Assembly: GCF_009650765.1 (NCBI RefSeq)
Contig: NZ_CP045740.1
Span: 1,984,001 to 2,048,000 of the forward strand
Length of the DNA: 64,000 nucleotides
DNA from: Streptomyces sp. SUK 48
GTDB lineage: Bacteria; Actinomycetota; Actinomycetes; Streptomycetales; Streptomycetaceae
Reading direction: 5' to 3'
The notes beneath the pieces are model-generated. The model was not told the origin of the DNA and did not search any database. It saw only the letters and a program-made list of their open reading frames with translations. The position numbers and the translations under genes are program-made. Positions 59,397 through 64,000 of the stretch are shown piece after piece. Numbering within the stretch: position 1 is the first letter of the stretch; every line of letters begins with the position of its first letter.

Positions 59397-60266
59397 GCCG
59401 CCCTCGCCGCCGGGCTGCCCACCGTCAACGCCGTCGTCAGTGGCTCCGGTGCCACCCCGGCGAGCGCGGCGGACCAGTACGGGTCCAACACGGAGCTGTA
59501 CACCCGTACCGCGGACCGGGAGGGCACCGACTGGGTGCGCCGGTTCCGGATCGGCGCGCCGGCGCAGGTCACGGACAACGCACGGACCACCAGCAGCCCG
59601 CTCGGCGGCACCGCGGTGATCGCACCGCACGGGGGCGGGATCGAGGCCGGTACGAGCGAGCTGTGCATGGCGATCGCCGGGTACACGCCGTTCGAGACGG
59701 ACACCGACCCGGCGAGCGCGGCCGTACCGGGAGAGCCGCAGCGCGACTACTGGATGTTCGAGGCGCTGGCCAACTCCGCCGCGCAGCATGTGACGTCCAC
59801 GCACTGCGACGACCCGGCGGCGCTGGCCGTCTGCACGGGCAACCTGTACGCCGTGTCGCTGCACGGGTTCGACGACACGTCCGTGAAGAAGGTGATCGTC
59901 GGGGGCCGGGACGCGCGGCTGAAGCGCAATCTGCTCGCGGCGTTCACGAAGTACGGGCTGACCTCCCCGGCGGCCGACCCGGACCGGAACGTCACCGTGG
60001 TCCTCGCGGACCCCTCGACCTCGATCGACGGCGACGACCCGGCCAACATCGTCAACCGCACCCGTACCGGCGGCGGCGCCCAGCTGGAGATATCCACCGC
60101 GCTGCGCAAGGCGATGTTCGGCGACTTCTCCGGCGCGGCCAAGCGCCGGACGAGCGCGGGCGTCCCGAGCACGGCCAGTCCCTACGCCGACCACTTCTGG
60201 ACCGGCTTCGTGGGCGCCGTACGCGAGGCGGTCGAGAACCACGAGCGGGGCTTGGACGCCCTGTAG
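59364..60266 (+). CDS. Tat-exported poly-gamma-glutamate hydrolase family protein (PghP-like)
   Basis: A 300-aa secreted protein. The N-terminus MNSRRAVLASVAALAAG is Tat-like, with a likely cleavage after ATPASA (about residue 35). The mature part has VIAPHGGGIEAGTSELCMAIAG, the zinc-binding His/Glu motif of the phage and Bacillus poly-gamma-glutamate hydrolases, LHGFDD with a second His, and QLEISTALRKAMF. It should cut poly-gamma-glutamate or a related wall polymer. Translation is coupled to the DUF397 gene, an unusual partner. Confidence 0.85.
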   Translation: MNSRRAVLASVAALAAGLPTVNAVVSGSGATPASAADQYGSNTELYTRTADREGTDWVRRFRIGAPAQVTDNARTTSSPLGGTAVIAPHGGGIEAGTSELCMAIAGYTPFETDTDPASAAVPGEPQRDYWMFEALANSAAQHVTSTHCDDPAALAVCTGNLYAVSLHGFDDTSVKKVIVGGRDARLKRNLLAAFTKYGLTSPAADPDRNVTVVLADPSTSIDGDDPANIVNRTRTGGGAQLEISTALRKAMFGDFSGAAKRRTSAGVPSTASPYADHFWTGFVGAVREAVENHERGLDAL

Positions 60267-60309
60267 GAAATCGGTCGCCCTCCCGGGCCGCGGACGCGAG
60301 ACTCGCCCC

Positions 60310-60816
60310 ATGACGACCGACCCCCCGGTGCCGACCGATCTCACCGTGCGGCCCGCCCGGCCCTCCGACGCCCGGTCCCTGGCCGAGCTGCGATGGGCGT
60401 TCAAGCGGGAGGACCACGAGGCGCCGCCGGACACCGCCCCGCCCCTGGACGAGGCCGAGCGGTGGATCGGCGAGCGGCTCGGCGGCGGGCGGTGGCTGGC
60501 CTGGGTGGCGGAGGCCGGGGGCGAGATCCGCGGCCATGTCTTCCTGGCACTGGTGGAGCGGGTGCCGGAGCCGTTCGCCGACAACGACTCCCTGGGCTAT
60601 GTGACCAACTTCTTCGTCGAGCCGGCGTACCGGAACCAGGGGGCCGGTACCGCGCTCCTGGACGCGCTGACGTCATACGCGCGCGGCGCGAGGCTGGAGA
60701 CGCTGATCGTCTGGCCGTCGGAGCGCAGCGATCCCCTCTACCGGCGCTCCGGCTTCCGGCCCCCGGCGGAGCTGCTGGAACTGCCCCTCCCGACCGACGG
60801 CGGTCCCACCTCCTAG
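60310..60816 (+). CDS. GNAT family N-acetyltransferase
   Basis: A 168-aa enzyme with the acetyl-CoA loop YVTNFFVEPAYRNQGAGTALLDAL (motif A) and C-terminal LYRRSGFRPPAEL. The N-terminal part has LTVRPARPSDARSLAEL. Substrate unknown. It lies 43 nt after the hydrolase gene on the same strand. Confidence 0.88.
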   Translation: MTTDPPVPTDLTVRPARPSDARSLAELRWAFKREDHEAPPDTAPPLDEAERWIGERLGGGRWLAWVAEAGGEIRGHVFLALVERVPEPFADNDSLGYVTNFFVEPAYRNQGAGTALLDALTSYARGARLETLIVWPSERSDPLYRRSGFRPPAELLELPLPTDGGPTS

Positions 60817-60880
60817 AACACCTGTCCAATCTGTGGACCGACCGTGGCCACACAGCGGACTCCGGTGCTACAAATGCGGC

Positions 60881-63601
60881 ATGTCGGACACCGTGGCTCG
60901 GTTCAGACGCCTGGTATGGCGTTCTGTGATCGGCGGGAGGCAGTGGAGCGTCGCCAAGCAGGTCTTCCTGCTCCAGGTGGCCCTCGTGGTGCTGCTGGTG
61001 CTCAGCGGCGTGCTCGCCCTCTTCCTCCAGTCCGAGCGGGACACCACGGCCGAGGCCAGGCGCCGCTCCGTCGCCGTGGCGGAGACCTTCGCGCACTCCC
61101 CCGGCGTCCTCCAGGCGTTGGACGCCCCCAAGCCCTCCACGGTGCTCCAGCCGCTCACGGAGGCCGGGCGCAAGGCGGCCGGGGTCGACTTCATCGTCGT
61201 CATGGACACGCACGGCATCCGCTACACGCACCCGATGCCGAGCAAGATCGGGCAGCGGTTCGTGGGCAACATCGGACCCTCGCTGGCCGGGCAGATCTAC
61301 ACGGAGAGCGTGCATGGCCCGCTGGGCCGGGAGATGCAGGCCACGGCCCCGATCGAGGACGCGCACGGCAAGGTGGTCGCCCTCGTCTCCGCCGGGCTCA
61401 AGGTCAAGAACGTCACCAGCGAGGTGGACCGGCAGATCCCGATCATCCTGACCGCCGGGGCGGGCGCGCTCGTCGTGTCCACCGGCGGCACCGCGCTGGT
61501 CGGGCGGCGGCTGCGGCGCCAGACGCACAGCCTCGCCCCCGACGAGATGACCCGGATGTACGAGCACCACGACACGGTGCTGCACTCGGTGCGCGAGGGC
61601 GTCCTCATCGTCAGTGACGACGGGCTGCTGCTGCTCGCCAACGACGAGGCCCGGCGCCTGCTGCGGCTGCCGGCCGACGCCGAGGGCAGCCACCTGTCCG
61701 AGTTGCCCGGCCTCGACCCCGAGACGGTGGAGCTGCTGGCCTCCGGGCGCGAGGCCACCGACGAGGTCCTGTTCGCCGGGGAACGGCTGCTCGCCGTCAA
61801 CCAGCGGCCCACCGACCACGGCGGGCTCCCCGGCGGCACCGTGGTGACCCTGCGGGACACCACCGAGCTCCAGGCCCTCTCCGGGCGCGCCGAGGTCGCC
61901 AGGGAGCGGCTGAAGCTCCTCTACGACGCCGGGCTGTGCGTCGGCACCAGCCTGGACGTGCGGCGCACCGCGGAGGAGCTGGCGCGGATCGCCGTACCGC
62001 GCTTCGCGGACTACGTCACCGTCGACCTGGACGACGGCGTCCTGCACGGCGAGGAGCCCGGCCCCACCGCGGCGACCCTGCGCCGTATCGCCGTGCACGG
62101 CATCCGGGGCGACCATCCGCTGTACGAGCAGGACCGGCTGATCGACTTCAAGCCGTTCACCCCCCAGGCCCGGGGCTACGGCTCCGGACACTCCGAACTG
62201 GTGTCCGACCTGGCCATGGCGACGGACTGGCGGGCCCAGGACCCGCAGCGCACCGACAACATCCTCGAGTACGGCATCCAGTCCCTGATCTCGGCCCCGA
62301 TCCGGGCCCGCGGGGTGGTGCTGGGCATCGCCAACTTCTACCGGGCCAAACGGGACCCCTTCGACGAGGAGGACCTCACGCTCGCGGACGAGCTGGTGGC
62401 CCGCGCCGCCGTCAGCGTGGACAACGCCCGCCGCTACGCCCGTGAGCACACCCTCGCGGTCACCCTCCAGCGCAGCCTGCTGCCGCGCGCCCTGCCCGAG
62501 CAGAGCGCGCTGGACGTCGCCTACCGGTATCTGCCGGCCCAGTCGGGGGTGAGCGGGGACTGGTTCGACGTGATCCCGCTGCCGGGCAGCCGGGTGGCGC
62601 TGGTGGTCGGCGATGTCGTCGGGCACGGGCTGCACGCGGCCGCCACGATGGGCCGGCTGCGGACCGCCGTACACAACTTCTCGACCCTCGACCTGCCCCC
62701 CGACGAGCTGCTCAGCCATCTGGACGACCTGGTCGGGCGCATCGACCAGGACGAGGGCGACGGGGAGGACTCGGGCGCGATCGTGGGCGCCACGTGCCTG
62801 TACGCGATCTACGACCCCATCTCGCGCCGGTGCGCCATGGCCCGCGCCGGGCATCTGGCGCCCGCCCTGGTGCATCCCGACGGCAGCGTCACCTACCCCG
62901 AGCTGCCCGGCGGTCCGCCGCTGGGGCTCGGGGGCATGCCGTTCCAGACGGCGGAGCTGGAGCTGGCCGAGGGGACGCAGCTGGTGCTGTACACCGACGG
63001 GCTGGTCGAGGACCGCAACCGCGATCTGGACGAGGGCCTGGAGCTGCTGCGGCGGGCGCTGGCCGGGCATCCCGACCGCTCCCCGGACGCGAGCTGCGGG
63101 GCGGTGCTGGAGGAGCTGCTGCCCGAGGGGCCCAAGGACGATGTCGCGCTGCTGGTGGCGCGCACCCGGGCGCTGACGTCGGACCAGGTGGCCGAGTGGG
63201 ACGTACCGGCCGATCCGTCGGCCGTGGCGGGGCTGCGGCGGGCCGTGACCGGGCGGCTGGAGGAGTGGGGGCTGGAGGAGCAGGCGTTCGGCATGGAGCT
63301 GGTGCTCAGCGAGCTGGTGACCAACGCGATCCGGTACGGCTCCGAGCCGATCCGGCTGCGGCTGATCCGGGACCGGGCGCTGATCTGCGAGGTGGCCGAC
63401 GGCAGCAACACGTCGCCGCATCTGCGGTACGCGGCGACGACGGACGAGGGCGGGCGGGGGCTGTTCCTGGTCCAGCAGATGACGGAGCGGTGGGGGACGA
63501 GGTACTCGCCGCAGGGGAAGGTGATCTGGGCGGAGATGGCGCTGCGGGGGGCTCCGCCGGTGATGCCGGAGTTGTCGCTGGACTCGTTCGATGAGATCTG
63601 A
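60881..63601 (+). CDS. Membrane SpoIIE-type PP2C phosphatase with Cache, PAS, GAF and HATPase domains
   Basis: A 906-aa signalling protein. Membrane helices at about 25-46 and 190-210 enclose a DcuS/CitA-like extracytoplasmic sensor with VDFIVVMDTHGIRYTHP. Then PAS (HHDTVLHSVREGVLIVSDDG, about 225-330), GAF (about 350-510), PP2C (RSLLPRALPEQ to about 760, with SGDWFDVIPL and VVGDVVGHGLHAA metal-binding aspartates), and a C-terminal HATPase (LVLSELVTNAIRYGSEP, DEGGRGLFLVQQM). It can both dephosphorylate an anti-anti-sigma factor and act as anti-sigma kinase. ATG at 60881 avoids 16 atypical residues. Confidence 0.93.
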   Translation: MSDTVARFRRLVWRSVIGGRQWSVAKQVFLLQVALVVLLVLSGVLALFLQSERDTTAEARRRSVAVAETFAHSPGVLQALDAPKPSTVLQPLTEAGRKAAGVDFIVVMDTHGIRYTHPMPSKIGQRFVGNIGPSLAGQIYTESVHGPLGREMQATAPIEDAHGKVVALVSAGLKVKNVTSEVDRQIPIILTAGAGALVVSTGGTALVGRRLRRQTHSLAPDEMTRMYEHHDTVLHSVREGVLIVSDDGLLLLANDEARRLLRLPADAEGSHLSELPGLDPETVELLASGREATDEVLFAGERLLAVNQRPTDHGGLPGGTVVTLRDTTELQALSGRAEVARERLKLLYDAGLCVGTSLDVRRTAEELARIAVPRFADYVTVDLDDGVLHGEEPGPTAATLRRIAVHGIRGDHPLYEQDRLIDFKPFTPQARGYGSGHSELVSDLAMATDWRAQDPQRTDNILEYGIQSLISAPIRARGVVLGIANFYRAKRDPFDEEDLTLADELVARAAVSVDNARRYAREHTLAVTLQRSLLPRALPEQSALDVAYRYLPAQSGVSGDWFDVIPLPGSRVALVVGDVVGHGLHAAATMGRLRTAVHNFSTLDLPPDELLSHLDDLVGRIDQDEGDGEDSGAIVGATCLYAIYDPISRRCAMARAGHLAPALVHPDGSVTYPELPGGPPLGLGGMPFQTAELELAEGTQLVLYTDGLVEDRNRDLDEGLELLRRALAGHPDRSPDASCGAVLEELLPEGPKDDVALLVARTRALTSDQVAEWDVPADPSAVAGLRRAVTGRLEEWGLEEQAFGMELVLSELVTNAIRYGSEPIRLRLIRDRALICEVADGSNTSPHLRYAATTDEGGRGLFLVQQMTERWGTRYSPQGKVIWAEMALRGAPPVMPELSLDSFDEI

Positions 63602-63648
63602 GGGGGCGGGGTGGGAGGTGGGGGTGCGTCGCCGGGTGCGGGTGCGTC

Positions 63649-63682
63649 GTGGCTGGTCGCGCGGTTCCCCGCGCCCCTGAAA
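63649..63682 (+). repeat. Streptomyces intergenic repeat motif
   Basis: The stretch GGTCGCGCGGTTCCCCGCGC followed by CCCTGAAAG is a short dispersed element I know from gene ends across many Streptomyces genomes (usually GTCGCGCAGTTCCCCGCGCC). It has a GCGCGG/CCGCGC inverted pair. Only one copy was noticed in this window. Confidence 0.6.
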
Positions 63683-63698
63683 GACAAAAGACACAAGA

Positions 63699-63734
63699 GA
63701 GGGCCGCACCCCCGTTGCCAGGGGTGCGGCCCTC
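63699..63734 (-). terminator. Bidirectional terminator between the phosphatase and aconitase genes
   Basis: GAGGGCCGCACCCC (63699-63712) pairs perfectly with GGGGTGCGGCCCTC (63721-63734), 8-nt loop. In the minus direction it is followed by TTGTGTCTTTTGTCTTT, a good U tract for ending the aconitase transcript. Confidence 0.92.
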
Positions 63735-63753
63735 AACCGCGGTTACTGATCGC

Positions 63754-64000
63754 TTAGTTGCGGATCAGGTTGCGCAGCACGTACTGCATGATGCCGCCGT
63801 TGCGGTAGTAGTCGGCCTCACCGGGGGTGTCGATGCGGACGACCGCGTCGAACTCGACGCCCGTGTCGGTGGTGACCTTGACCGTGCGCGGCGTGGTGCC
63901 GTCGTTCAGCTCGGTGACACCGGCGAAGGAGAAGGTCTCCTCGCCCGTCAGACCGAGGGACTCGGCCGTGGCGCCCTCGGGGAACTGGAGCGGCAGGACG
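63754..64000 (-). CDS. acnA: Aconitate hydratase, 3' end only
   Basis: The last 81 codons of a gene continuing past the right edge. The translated end contains [20 protein letters not shown], the acidic [17 protein letters not shown] and the terminal [18 protein letters not shown], typical of AcnA/IRP-type aconitases (domain 4). Aconitase interconverts citrate and isocitrate in the TCA cycle; AcnA forms can bind RNA when the iron-sulfur cluster is lost. Cluster ligands lie outside the window. Confidence 0.93.
   Translation of the reverse strand, partial: VLPLQFPEGATAESLGLTGEETFSFAGVTELNDGTTPRTVKVTTDTGVEFDAVVRIDTPGEADYYRNGGIMQYVLRNLIRN

Noticed and set aside
60401..63736. A 1111-codon open frame on the minus strand
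   Set aside because: Shadow of the SpoIIE-type phosphatase and GNAT genes; low-complexity composition and no motif.

Overview
The window is a piece of an actinobacterial chromosome, almost certainly Streptomyces. It has very high GC, strong third-position GC bias, frequent GTG starts, overlapping ATGA/GTGA junctions, a leucine TTA codon kept for a small accessory gene, and typical Streptomyces families (XRE-DUF5753/DUF397 pairs, ROK regulators, DUF3000, HemQ, two-domain GH92, SpoIIE-type phosphatases). The gene order aconitase - ngcEFG - rok7B7 - xylFGH - dxs - fadAB - hemE - hemG/hemQ resembles, from memory, the S. coelicolor SCO6000-SCO6060 region. No rRNA, tRNA or CRISPR array was seen.

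Layout. 1-6032: the proximal part of an osmolyte (OpuC/ProU-type) transporter, msrB, murC, a small conserved protein, a RibD-like reductase and ZapE. 6100-14570: beta-carbonic anhydrase, an SPFH protein, a PEBP-like lipoprotein, PPK2, a FAD/Rieske oxidoreductase, a polysaccharide deacetylase, a small ABC exporter and a Pth2-like protein. 14700-20864: an accessory block holding a graspetide (ATP-grasp RiPP) cluster. It comprises an XRE/TPR regulator with its own terminators, several tiny proteins, a 98-aa precursor, an ATP-grasp ligase and a PIMT-like methyltransferase, the last three joined by 1-nt overlaps. The block ends with decayed DNA: a broken collagen-like gene, then an MFS gene with a one-base frameshift. 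22335-24459: DUF692 (MNIO) protein and a TIGR04222-like membrane protein. 24568-32689: exported S33 hydrolase, haem genes hemQ, hemG and hemE, a CoA-disulfide-reductase-like flavoprotein, rhomboid, DUF3000.

32690-44600: an orphan LuxR-type regulator, RNase D, fadA-fadB, a propeller-like protein, an NYN/PIN protein, an APC amino acid permease and dxs. 44591-57044: a sugar-uptake block with xylFGH, the ROK repressor rok7B7, ngcEFG (N-acetylglucosamine/chitobiose uptake) and a large secreted GH92 mannosidase. The ngcE/GH92 intergenic region carries a 13/16 match to the DasR operator. 57057-63601: small membrane protein, a divergent anti-sigma-like ATPase and XRE-DUF5753 pair around a perfect palindrome, two tandemly duplicated DUF397 genes, a Tat-exported poly-gamma-glutamate hydrolase, a GNAT enzyme and a membrane SpoIIE-type phosphatase. 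The window closes in the 3' end of the aconitase gene.

How it fits together: most of the window is conserved core metabolism (isoprenoid and haem precursors, beta-oxidation, wall synthesis) plus carbohydrate foraging. The graspetide cluster at 14.8-20.2 kb is the main specialised-metabolism system. No search was run. Family names rest on motifs read by eye.
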